DNA of 64,000 nucleotides from an uncultured Verrucomicrobiota bacterium (GTDB lineage: Bacteria > Verrucomicrobiota > Verrucomicrobiia > Limisphaerales > UBA9464). Shown here piece by piece: positions 17,207 to 24,906 of this stretch. The stretch's first letter is position 1, and each line of letters starts with the position of its first letter. Below the pieces are notes generated by a model. It saw nothing but the letters and a program-made list of their open reading frames with translations, searched no databases and was not told the DNA's origin. A program made the translations under genes and the position numbers. The stretch lies in contig CAIVQB010000092.1 in NCBI GenBank assembly GCA_903907925.1, forward strand, positions 1-64,000, written 5' to 3'.

Positions 17207-18346
17207 ATGCTCAGTAGTCCATCCGTCGGTACGACTGACCTCAGCGGGGGGGGGATTCCTGTTCCTGCGGAAATTGGGGAGACGTTGTCTGGCAACTCGG
17301 ACGCCCGGGTTTTGGTCGTCGACGACGATCCCATTTTTGCACGCCTGCTGGCTCATTTTCTGTATCGCGAAGGATTTACCACCGAGGTGGCGCGCTCCGG
17401 TGAAGAGGCGTGGACGAAGGCCATTCCTCCGCTGGCGTTGATGCTGGTCGACATCCGGCTGCCCGATGTGGATGGCCGGGAATTGATTCAGCGCCTGCGT
17501 CGGCAGCCGGGGATGGCGTTGGTGCCGGTTGTTTTCCTCACCGCATTTCCCCTGTCGACCGCGAATGCCCTGCTGACCGTGGGTGGCAACAGCCAGACGT
17601 CGGTCGTGTTCAAGGACAAGACTCCGGCCGAGCTGTTCCGCTGCCTGCGCCGGCATCTCGTCCAATCGGATGCCCGCCCGGTGGCCAACGAGTGGCCTGA
17701 CTGGTTTTCGGTGTTCGATCATGAACTGAACAACCAATTGGCCGGAATCCAGGGCGTTGCAGAGTTGCTGAAGAGCCCGGGTGGATTGTTCAGTCCGAGC
17801 GAACTCCAGCGTTTTGGACGCTTGATCAACGGTGCCGTGAACGCCCTGCGGTCGGCGTCGCATCAGGTGACCCGTTACGCCGAGCTCAAGGCGGAGATGA
17901 ATTCCTGGAGTCTTTCCAGTCCAGAGCACGGAGCTTCGCCGGAACTGACCCACGATCAAATCACCCGCGCCGCCGTCCGTCGCACGTCCATCTGGCATCG
18001 GTCGGGTGAGCTGTCCTTCGACCTCCGCGGCGGTGCCAGTCCGCTGCGACCGGTCGCGCTTCAGGTGGTGGTGGAGGAGTTGGTGGGGCATGGGTGTCGC
18101 TACAGTCCGCCCGGGTCCGGCATCGAAATCTGCACCTATGCCGATGCCACCTCATGGACCCTGAAGGTCACCATGGTGGGAGTGGATTCCACGTCCACTC
18201 CGCCGGACGTTACCGGAGAACTGGTTCCCGGTGTGGACGTGAGCTTCAGTCTTGTGCGCCTGGCCATCGAGCCGGTGAAGGGGCGGATGGAAGTGTCCGC
18301 GGCGGAGGGATTGGGTCGGGTCGTGGCCATCCGGGTGCCACTCTGA
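17207..18346 (+). CDS. response-regulator receiver fused to degenerate histidine-kinase-like module
   Basis: Residues ~35-155 form a canonical receiver: LVVDDDPIF acidic pocket, LMLVDIRLPDVDG with the phosphoacceptor Asp, VVFLTAF with the Thr, and a Lys in VVFKDKTP. The rest resembles a histidine kinase core in reduced form. A dimerisation helix has WFSVFDHELNNQLAGIQGVAELL, which keeps the His but not the usual HELRTPL. A GHKL-like end has VVEELVGHGCRYSPPGSGIEI, where the N-box Asn is replaced and no clear DxGxG follows. It may bind a partner rather than ATP. Start at ATG 17207; GTG 17204 is also possible. Confidence 0.7.
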   Translation: MLSSPSVGTTDLSGGGIPVPAEIGETLSGNSDARVLVVDDDPIFARLLAHFLYREGFTTEVARSGEEAWTKAIPPLALMLVDIRLPDVDGRELIQRLRRQPGMALVPVVFLTAFPLSTANALLTVGGNSQTSVVFKDKTPAELFRCLRRHLVQSDARPVANEWPDWFSVFDHELNNQLAGIQGVAELLKSPGGLFSPSELQRFGRLINGAVNALRSASHQVTRYAELKAEMNSWSLSSPEHGASPELTHDQITRAAVRRTSIWHRSGELSFDLRGGASPLRPVALQVVVEELVGHGCRYSPPGSGIEICTYADATSWTLKVTMVGVDSTSTPPDVTGELVPGVDVSFSLVRLAIEPVKGRMEVSAAEGLGRVVAIRVPL

Positions 18347-18445
18347 CGGGGGTCCGTCCGGGCCCGAACGCGGTTCCGCGCTTTGACCCGCCCGGTTTTT
18401 GCGATTGCTGGTCCGTGTGTGTGCGTGGTCTCTTTTCGGGGTTCG

Positions 18446-19609
18446 ATGATCCTTTCGCACCCCGACGACGCCCTGCCAACCAAGGAGCCCTCTCCGCTTC
18501 CCAGCACGGTGCGGCTGCTTTCCCTCGATGCCCTGCGGGGATTCGACATGTTTTGGATCATGGGAGCCGACTCGTTCGGCGCTGCCGCCGCGGGGGTGGC
18601 TTCCGGTCCGGTGACCCGAGCCGTGGCCCATCAGCTCGAACATGTGCCCTGGATCGGGTTCCATTTCTACGACCTGATTTTCCCGCTGTTCATCTTCATT
18701 TCCGGAGTCTCGCTGGTCCTATCGCTCGATGGCTTCACGCCCCGCTATGGGAAGGATGCCGCGGTGTTGCGGGTGGTGCGGCGCACCTTCTGGCTCTACC
18801 TCCTCGGCATCTTCTATTACGGAGGATTCTCGACGCCTCTGGAAGGGATCCGGTTGTTGGGTGTCCTCCAACGCATCGCCTTGTGCTACGGGGCCTGCGG
18901 TCTGGGCTTAATTTTCTTCAAGCCGCGGACGCTGGCGATTCTCGGCGGACTGATCCTGATCGGCTATTGGGCGTTGCTGGCGCTGGTGGCGGTTCCGGGG
19001 CAGGCGGGAGGCGTCAGCTTCGACGAGGGACACAACATCGTGAATTGGTTCGATTCGCGTTTTCTGCCCTTTCGAAAATGGGACGGTGACCACGATCCGG
19101 AGGGCGTTCTCAGCACCTTCCCGGCGATCGTGAGTTGCCTGCTCGGAATCTTTGGCGGATTGATCCTGACCGATCCCAAACGAAGCCCGTTGCAACGGGT
19201 CAAGACACTGGCGATCGCGGGAGTCGTCCTGCTGGCGACCGGTTATCTCTGGGGTCTGTCCTTCCCGATCATCAAGAAGCTGTGGACCTCGTCCTTCGTC
19301 CTGGTGGCCGGTGGATGGAGCGCGCTCCTGCTGGCGGCCTTCTACTGGTGCATCGACATCAAGGGCTGGCGTGGTTGGTGTCAGCCGCTGGTCTGGGTCG
19401 GTCTGAACCCGATCACCGTCTACCTGGCGAGTCACCTCATTGATTTCGAACAGCTCTCCTCCCGGCTTGCTGGCGGCAACGTTCAGGCGCTTTTGGATCG
19501 TCTGACGTTTTCTGGAATGGGGGGCGTGGTGCTCGCGGTGATCGGAGCGGGCTACGCCTTCGGCCTCGCCTGGTACCTGAATCGCCGGAAGATCTACATT
19601 CGTCTCTGA
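18446..19609 (+). CDS. HGSNAT-like transmembrane acyltransferase family protein (paralogue 1)
   Basis: About 387 residues with roughly ten membrane helices. The N-terminal signature LDALRGFDMFWIMG and HVPWIGFHFYDLIFPLFIFISGVSL match the heparan-alpha-glucosaminide N-acetyltransferase / DUF5009-DUF1624 family, which moves acetyl groups across membranes to sugars. LLGVLQRIALCYG and LSTFPAIVSCLLGIFGG are further family segments. An almost parallel gene follows after 10 bp. Start at ATG 18446; the track's upstream M (18383) adds 21 residues. The acceptor is unknown, probably a glycan. Confidence 0.8.
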   Translation: MILSHPDDALPTKEPSPLPSTVRLLSLDALRGFDMFWIMGADSFGAAAAGVASGPVTRAVAHQLEHVPWIGFHFYDLIFPLFIFISGVSLVLSLDGFTPRYGKDAAVLRVVRRTFWLYLLGIFYYGGFSTPLEGIRLLGVLQRIALCYGACGLGLIFFKPRTLAILGGLILIGYWALLALVAVPGQAGGVSFDEGHNIVNWFDSRFLPFRKWDGDHDPEGVLSTFPAIVSCLLGIFGGLILTDPKRSPLQRVKTLAIAGVVLLATGYLWGLSFPIIKKLWTSSFVLVAGGWSALLLAAFYWCIDIKGWRGWCQPLVWVGLNPITVYLASHLIDFEQLSSRLAGGNVQALLDRLTFSGMGGVVLAVIGAGYAFGLAWYLNRRKIYIRL

Positions 19610-19619
19610 ACCTCCGACC

Positions 19620-20951
19620 ATGCCCTATCGTTTTGAATCGGCCGGTTATCGTCGCGGGGGCGCTTCGCGCGGCGGACGGGGTGGACGGGCGCCGCGCGGT
19701 TCGCGAAATCTTCCGGAGATCCCGGAACGGTTTGTCTGCGTGGATGCGCTGCGGGGGTTCGACATGTTCTGGATTGTCGGTGCCGCCTACCTCGTCAGCG
19801 CACTCGAACGGTGGACCGGATCGGGCATTCTGACCGCCTTGAAGGGGCAGTTGCATCATGTGGAATGGGAGGAATTCGCCTTCTACGACCTGATCTTTCC
19901 ACTGTTCGTTTTCATCACCGGGGTTTCCGCGGTGTTTTCCATCCGGAAGACGATTGCCCGGGAGGGTCGTGGTGTTGCGGCACGGCGTATTCTGAAGCGG
20001 GGGATCATCCTTTTCGCCATCGGGCTTTTCTATTCGGGCGGGTTCCACGGGACACCCTATGTCCCTCCCGACGGCGGCGATGCCACTTCGCGCGAACTGC
20101 TGCGTCATCTGTTCGACAACACCCGGCTGTTGGGAGTCCTCAACCGCATCGCCCTGGCCTACCTGGCCGCCGGGTTTCTGTTTCTGATTCTGCCGGTGCG
20201 TCTGCTCTTGGTGGTCTTTGTGGGCATTCTATTCGGCTACTGGAGCATCATGGCCCGGGTGCCGATCAGGGACATCGAGCTGAGCCGCGAGCGGATTGCA
20301 GCGCTGGGTGAGGAGACGGGGGAAACCAATGCGATGAAGCTCTATCTCGCCACCACCAACCGGGTGGAGGGCCGTTTTGGGCCCGGATACAACGTGGCGA
20401 ATCACATCGATTTTCTGTATCTGCCGGGCCACAAGCTGGATGGGTTCTACGATCCGGAAGGCCTGCTGAGTACGCTTCCGGCGATCGCCACCTGTCTGCT
20501 CGGAATGCTGGCGGGTGCCATGCTGCAACGGGTCGATTTTGAGCCGACCACCAAGTCCATCTTCTTCCTCGTGTCGGGAATATTCCTGGTGGCGATCGGG
20601 TTCGTCTGGGGCTTTTCGTTCCCGGTGGTCAAGAAGCTGTGGAGCTCGTCGTTCGTTTGTGTCGCGGGGGGTTACAGTCTCATCCTGCTCGCGGTGTTCC
20701 ACCAGATCATCGACGTCTGGAACAAGGAACTCTGGTGCCAGCCGTTCGTCTGGGTGGGCTCCAATTCGCTGGTGATCTATCTCGGCGCACAACTCCTGAA
20801 CTACCGCAAAGTGGCGGAACGTTTCGTCGGCGGACCGGTCAGCTCCCACCTGGGACGCTTCGGGGATGTCGTGCTGGGAATCGCTGCATTGTTCGTCCTC
20901 CTCGCCTTCGCACGGTTTCTGCATCGACGACAGTTGTTCCTGCGCCTGTGA
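19620..20951 (+). CDS. HGSNAT-like transmembrane acyltransferase family protein (paralogue 2)
   Basis: 443 residues with the same architecture as its upstream neighbour: VDALRGFDMFWIVG, HHVEWEEFAFYDLIFPLFVFITGVSAVFS, LLGVLNRIALAYL, LSTLPAIATCLLGMLAGA and the C-terminal KLWSSSFVCVAGG. It differs by a longer basic, Gly/Arg-rich cytosolic N-terminus (RRGGASRGGRGGRAPRG) and an insertion after the third helix. The two genes are a tandem duplication with diverged specificity. Its TGA overlaps the GTG start of the ABC binding-protein gene. Confidence 0.8.
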   Translation: MPYRFESAGYRRGGASRGGRGGRAPRGSRNLPEIPERFVCVDALRGFDMFWIVGAAYLVSALERWTGSGILTALKGQLHHVEWEEFAFYDLIFPLFVFITGVSAVFSIRKTIAREGRGVAARRILKRGIILFAIGLFYSGGFHGTPYVPPDGGDATSRELLRHLFDNTRLLGVLNRIALAYLAAGFLFLILPVRLLLVVFVGILFGYWSIMARVPIRDIELSRERIAALGEETGETNAMKLYLATTNRVEGRFGPGYNVANHIDFLYLPGHKLDGFYDPEGLLSTLPAIATCLLGMLAGAMLQRVDFEPTTKSIFFLVSGIFLVAIGFVWGFSFPVVKKLWSSSFVCVAGGYSLILLAVFHQIIDVWNKELWCQPFVWVGSNSLVIYLGAQLLNYRKVAERFVGGPVSSHLGRFGDVVLGIAALFVLLAFARFLHRRQLFLRL

Positions 20952-22282
20952 ACCTCCGATTGCGCGTTCTGCTGGCCGCGGCGTGGTCCCTGGTCCACGT
21001 TTCCGCCGCCGACACGCTGGTCGTGATTTCGCCTCATCCCGAGGAGATCCGGTCCGAGTTTGGAGAGGGGTTCTCACGATGGCACCAGGCACGGTATGGC
21101 ACGCCGGTCACTTTCGATTGGCGGGATCCCGGCGGCTCCGGCGAATCCCAGCGTTTCGTTGAATCGGAATTCAAGGGCCGGCCGGAGGGCATCGGGATCG
21201 ATGTATTCTTCGGCGGCGGACCCGAGCCGTTTCTGGCCCTGGCGGCGCGGCACTGGCTGGACGGGAGCGGCATTCCCATTTCAGCAACCGACGGGATACC
21301 GGCGCGCCGGGGTGGGGCGGATCTGTTTGATCCGAACCGGACCTGGTTCGGAGCCTGCCTCGCCACTTTTGGAATTCTTCAGAACCGCCGGGTTGCCGCG
21401 CTGACCGGCCTACCGCGCGTGAGCCGCTGGGAGGACCTGGCGCAACCGGCCGTGCGCGGATGGGTCGGTGCCGGTGATCCCCGGAACAGCGGGACGATGA
21501 ACAACATGTACGAAGCCGTCCTTCAGGCCTACGGATGGGAGCGCGGCTGGCGCCTGCTCACCTGCATTGCCGGCAACGTGCGGCAATTCGACCGGTTGAG
21601 TTCCCACACCGCCAAGGAGTGCGCCCTCGGCCAGGTGGCGTATGCGTTCTGTATCGATTACTACGCCTTCATTCAACGGGACGCGGCGAGTCCGGGCAGT
21701 CTGGAATTCGTCTTGCCGGAGGACTTTACATCGATTTCTCCGGACGGAATTGCCGTGCTCCACGGCGCACCGCACCGGGAAACGGCGTCGCGATTTGTCA
21801 CCTACGTCCTCAGCGAGGAGGGACAGAAGCTGTGGTACCTGCCCGTGGGAACGCCCGGCGGACCCGCACATCATGCGATCGAGCGGCTCCCGGTGAGGCC
21901 GTCGCTGTATTCGGAATATGGCGGCCAAAGCCGGATCCGGGTGAACCCCTTCACTTTGAATCCGTCGTTCCGCTACGATGCCGCCCTCGCGCGAAGCCGG
22001 CGCGACGTGGTGCGGTCGCTGTTTGGTTCCATGTTGATCGACCTGCATCCGGAGTTGTGCCGGGCTTGGGAAGCGGTGATCCGCCGTGGAAACCGAGCGG
22101 CGGAAGTCGCGGATTTCGGGGCCGTGCCGCTAACCGAACTCGAGGTGACCGCGCTGGGGCGGCGGACGGGATTGGACGCCCGTGTGCGGCAACGGATGAA
22201 GTTGGACTGGCAGAAGTGGGCCCAGGCAAAATACCGGCGGCTGTCGGAGGCTCGCGCGACCGACACCGCTTCCGCGCCATGA
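20948..22282 (+). CDS. ABC transporter substrate-binding protein, iron(III)-type family
   Basis: 444 residues starting at GTG 20948 with a signal peptide (LRLRVLLAAAWSLVHVSAA). The body shows the FbpA/AfuA/PotD type 2 binding-protein pattern: VVISPHPEEIRSEFGEGFSRWHQARYG, then DVFFGGG, TWFGACLATFGILQNR, GAGDPRNSGTMNNMYEAVLQAYGWERGW and the C-terminal RFVTYVLSEEGQKLW. It overlaps both neighbours (GTGA upstream, ATGA downstream), so it is translated with the ATPase gene that follows. A long C-terminal segment after ~residue 330 is not usual for the family. Ligand identity (iron, other metal or organic) is open. Confidence 0.8.
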   Translation: MNLRLRVLLAAAWSLVHVSAADTLVVISPHPEEIRSEFGEGFSRWHQARYGTPVTFDWRDPGGSGESQRFVESEFKGRPEGIGIDVFFGGGPEPFLALAARHWLDGSGIPISATDGIPARRGGADLFDPNRTWFGACLATFGILQNRRVAALTGLPRVSRWEDLAQPAVRGWVGAGDPRNSGTMNNMYEAVLQAYGWERGWRLLTCIAGNVRQFDRLSSHTAKECALGQVAYAFCIDYYAFIQRDAASPGSLEFVLPEDFTSISPDGIAVLHGAPHRETASRFVTYVLSEEGQKLWYLPVGTPGGPAHHAIERLPVRPSLYSEYGGQSRIRVNPFTLNPSFRYDAALARSRRDVVRSLFGSMLIDLHPELCRAWEAVIRRGNRAAEVADFGAVPLTELEVTALGRRTGLDARVRQRMKLDWQKWAQAKYRRLSEARATDTASAP

Positions 22283-23331
22283 AGATCACCGCCCGCAATC
22301 TCACCAAGAGCTTTGGAACAACACCGGTCCTGCGCGACGTTTCGCTGGAGATTCAACCCGGCGAACTGTTCTTCCTGCTCGGACCCAGCGGCTGCGGTAA
22401 AACCACCCTCCTGCGCATCGTGGCGGGTTTTCAACTTCCGGACCACGGCGACCTTCTGTTTGACGATCGGGTGGTGACGGAGATGCCCCCCCACCAGCGC
22501 AATGTCGGAATGGTCTTTCAGAACTACGCGCTGTGGCCCCATCTCACCGTCGCGCAGAATGTCGCCTACGGTTTGGAGGTGCGAAAGGTCGAATCGACCG
22601 AACGCCGGCGCCGTGTCGCCGAGGCCTTGGAAATGGTGCGAATGGGCGGTCTGGGTGACCGGTTGCCGAACCAGCTTTCCGGCGGCCAACAGCAGCGGGT
22701 GGCTCTCGCCCGGGCACTGGTGATCCGACCCGGCGTCCTGCTGCTCGATGAACCGTTGTCCAACCTCGACGCCCGGTTGCGACTCGAACTCCGCGACGAG
22801 ATTCGACGCATCCAGAATGCCACCCGGATTACCACCGTCTACGTCACCCACGATCAGCGCGAGGCGTTGTCGCTCGCCGACCGGATGGCGGTGCTGGATC
22901 GGGGGGGCGTCGCGCAGATCGGGACCCCGCGTGAAGTCTATTGTCGTCCGTTGAACCGCGGCGTGGCGGAGTTCCTTGGGGATGTGAACTGGATTGATGC
23001 AGTGGTGGAATCCGCGGGATCGGAGGCCCTGATGCTTTCGACCGCGGAAGGACCGCTCCAGGCGGCCCCGCGCGGTGATCTGGTGCCCGGGATGACGGTC
23101 TCCGCCGGATTCCGCCCCGAATCCGTGCAGTGGGTCTCTACACCCAATTCCGGGTGGACCTGTTCCATTCTTCGCAGTCTGTATCAGGGCGACTCGGAGG
23201 AATATCACCTCCAGACCCGGTCGGGTGCCATCTTCAAGGCGCTCGTCCCCAACCCGTCCCTTCACCCGCGGTCCGGGGACGCGGTGCAGGTTTCCGTGCG
23301 GTCGCAGGACGTGTTTGTCGTCAACCGCTGA
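22279..23331 (+). CDS. ABC transporter ATP-binding protein, FbpC/PotA type
   Basis: 350 residues. The nucleotide-binding domain has Walker A GPSGCGKTTL, Q-loop FQNYALWPHLTV, signature LSGGQQQRVALARAL, Walker B VLLLDEPLSNLD and H-loop YVTHDQREAL. The last ~110 residues form the TOBE/OB regulatory part of this subclass (GFRPESVQW). It starts within the stop of the binding-protein gene (ATGA). A permease would be expected next, but the following gene is a sigma factor. The membrane partner must be encoded elsewhere or the system is incomplete. Confidence 0.9.
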   Translation: MKITARNLTKSFGTTPVLRDVSLEIQPGELFFLLGPSGCGKTTLLRIVAGFQLPDHGDLLFDDRVVTEMPPHQRNVGMVFQNYALWPHLTVAQNVAYGLEVRKVESTERRRRVAEALEMVRMGGLGDRLPNQLSGGQQQRVALARALVIRPGVLLLDEPLSNLDARLRLELRDEIRRIQNATRITTVYVTHDQREALSLADRMAVLDRGGVAQIGTPREVYCRPLNRGVAEFLGDVNWIDAVVESAGSEALMLSTAEGPLQAAPRGDLVPGMTVSAGFRPESVQWVSTPNSGWTCSILRSLYQGDSEEYHLQTRSGAIFKALVPNPSLHPRSGDAVQVSVRSQDVFVVNR

Positions 23332-23518
23332 ACGCCGCGGGGTTCCGAGCCGCCGCTGTCGTTGATCGGAAGGCTTCCCGAAATCCCGGGTTGCGTTTTT
23401 TCCGTTTTTTCTTTGAGCCGTTTTCACGACCCGGTGTCTCAACGGGCATGATGGGACGGGTCTTCGAGTTGGCCGCGCACTTGCTCTGAACGCTCGAATC
23501 CTTCCTGCGAAAGGCGTT

Positions 23519-24742
23519 ATGATTACAAATATAAAACGTTCGAGCCCTCCTCGGGCGGTTGGGCGTGGGAAACGCAAATCAACGGTTCGGGCCGTCCGGG
23601 CTGTTCCACCACCGCATCGCCTGCGAGGTCGCTCCACCGGTCGATCCGCCCGCCGCTTGGACGCACGGGCCACGGTCCGCCCGGCCACCGACCGTTCGCC
23701 AGCGGTTCCCAAGCCTCTGGAACGGCCTTCTGAACCTGCGGTGCCGCCCACGGTTTCGGTCGCGGTGCCGATCGATATGCCTGCCGCAACGTTGCCTGCC
23801 GAACTGCTGCCCACCGGAGCGGTCGGGCCGGTGCCAGCGACGATTCCCGCTCGCCCGCGGCCGGAACGGACGACGGGTCCCGGTGATCGTGACGGGGACA
23901 TGAGTTTACGGTTGTACTTGCGGGAAATCAGCGAGACCCCGCTGCTGTCGATTCAGGATGAAATCGACCTCGCCGGGCGCATTCAAAAAGGCGATGCCGC
24001 CGCCCGTGAGCACATGATCACCGCCAATCTCCGGCTGGTGGTAAAGATCGCCCGCGACTACGAGGGGATGGGTTTGCCGCTGCTCGACATGGTGAATGAG
24101 GGCAACATGGGTTTGATGCGGGCCGTCGAACGGTTTGATCCGACCAAGGGTGCCAAGCTCTCAACCTATGCCGCATGGTGGATCAAGCAGTCGATCAAAC
24201 GCGGGATCGCCAATCAGGGGAAAACGATCCGTCTGCCGGTGCACCTGGTGGATCGCGTGGCCAAGATTCGCCGGGCGGCCCTCAAGCTGCATGAAGAACT
24301 CGGGCGCGAACCCACCGAGTCGGAAATAGCCGAGGTCATGGGGATGAAAGCCGAGCGGGTCGGCGAGTTGCTCGCCGCCAGTTGCCGTCCGGCATCATTG
24401 GATGCACCCGTGGGCGATGACGACGACACCCGGTTTGCCGACCTGGTCCGCGACGAAAACTCCACCACGGCCTTCGAGCGCCTCGATGAGTCGTCACGGC
24501 ACGACATGGTGCTGGAACTGGTTGGACGACTGGATCAGCGCGAGATCGCCGTGATCCGGGAGCGGTTCGGATTGAACGGCCGTTCCGAACGGACGCTGGA
24601 GCAGATCGGCCAGCGGTTCGGCGTCACACGCGAACGCATCCGTCAGATTGAGGCGGGCGCGCTCCGCAAGTTGCGCAAGCTCGTCGAACGCCGCGAAGCC
24701 CAGATTGATCCCGACCTTGAGCCTTTCCGCGAGGCAGCCTGA
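23519..24742 (+). CDS. sigma-70 family RNA polymerase sigma factor (group 1/2) with basic N-terminal extension
   Basis: 407 residues. From about residue 126 all primary-type regions are present: 1.2 (SLRLYLREISETPLLS), 2 (HMITANLRLVVKIARDYEGMGLPLLDMVNEGNMGLMRAVERFDPTKGAKLSTYAAWWIKQSIKR), 3 and 4 with the -35-binding helix (TLEQIGQRFGVTRERIRQIEAGALRKLR). In place of region 1.1 it has ~125 residues rich in Arg, Pro and Ala, with no recognisable fold. AAAGG lies a few bases before the ATG, one of the clearer ribosome sites here. It could be the housekeeping factor or a group 2 alternative; length and missing 1.1 leave this open. Confidence 0.88.
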   Translation: MITNIKRSSPPRAVGRGKRKSTVRAVRAVPPPHRLRGRSTGRSARRLDARATVRPATDRSPAVPKPLERPSEPAVPPTVSVAVPIDMPAATLPAELLPTGAVGPVPATIPARPRPERTTGPGDRDGDMSLRLYLREISETPLLSIQDEIDLAGRIQKGDAAAREHMITANLRLVVKIARDYEGMGLPLLDMVNEGNMGLMRAVERFDPTKGAKLSTYAAWWIKQSIKRGIANQGKTIRLPVHLVDRVAKIRRAALKLHEELGREPTESEIAEVMGMKAERVGELLAASCRPASLDAPVGDDDDTRFADLVRDENSTTAFERLDESSRHDMVLELVGRLDQREIAVIRERFGLNGRSERTLEQIGQRFGVTRERIRQIEAGALRKLRKLVERREAQIDPDLEPFREAA

Positions 24743-24769
24743 GTTGGAGCTTTGGAAAGGGCTAAAAAC

Positions 24770-24875
24770 GGACACGGATTTCACGGATTCTCACGAATTT
24801 CGGAAGTGCCGATTCATTCGGATCCATTCCGTTCGATTTGCTCCCAATCCGTGATAATTCGTGAAATCCGTGTCC
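24770..24875. repeat. long imperfect inverted repeat between convergent genes
   Basis: GGACACGGATTTCACGGATT (from 24770) returns inverted at 24846-24875 (AATCCGTGATAATTCGTGAAATCCGTGTCC) with four mismatches over 30 bp and a loop of about 46 nt. The unit lies between the 3' ends of the sigma-factor gene and glnS. Its CACGGATTTCACG words are themselves iterated. It is likely a dispersed intergenic repeat and could also act as a two-way transcription stop, although no clear U-tract is present. Confidence 0.65.
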
Positions 24876-24906
24876 AATATCGTCTGAGTCAGCTCGAATT
24901 TTCGCG

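Noticed and set aside
23375-23420. Possible terminator after the ABC ATPase gene
   Set aside because: Only a 4-bp stem (CCCG/CGGG) before the T-runs; too weak to call.
21973-23901. 642-residue minus-strand ORF
   Set aside because: Shadow of the ABC ATPase and the sigma-factor N-terminus.
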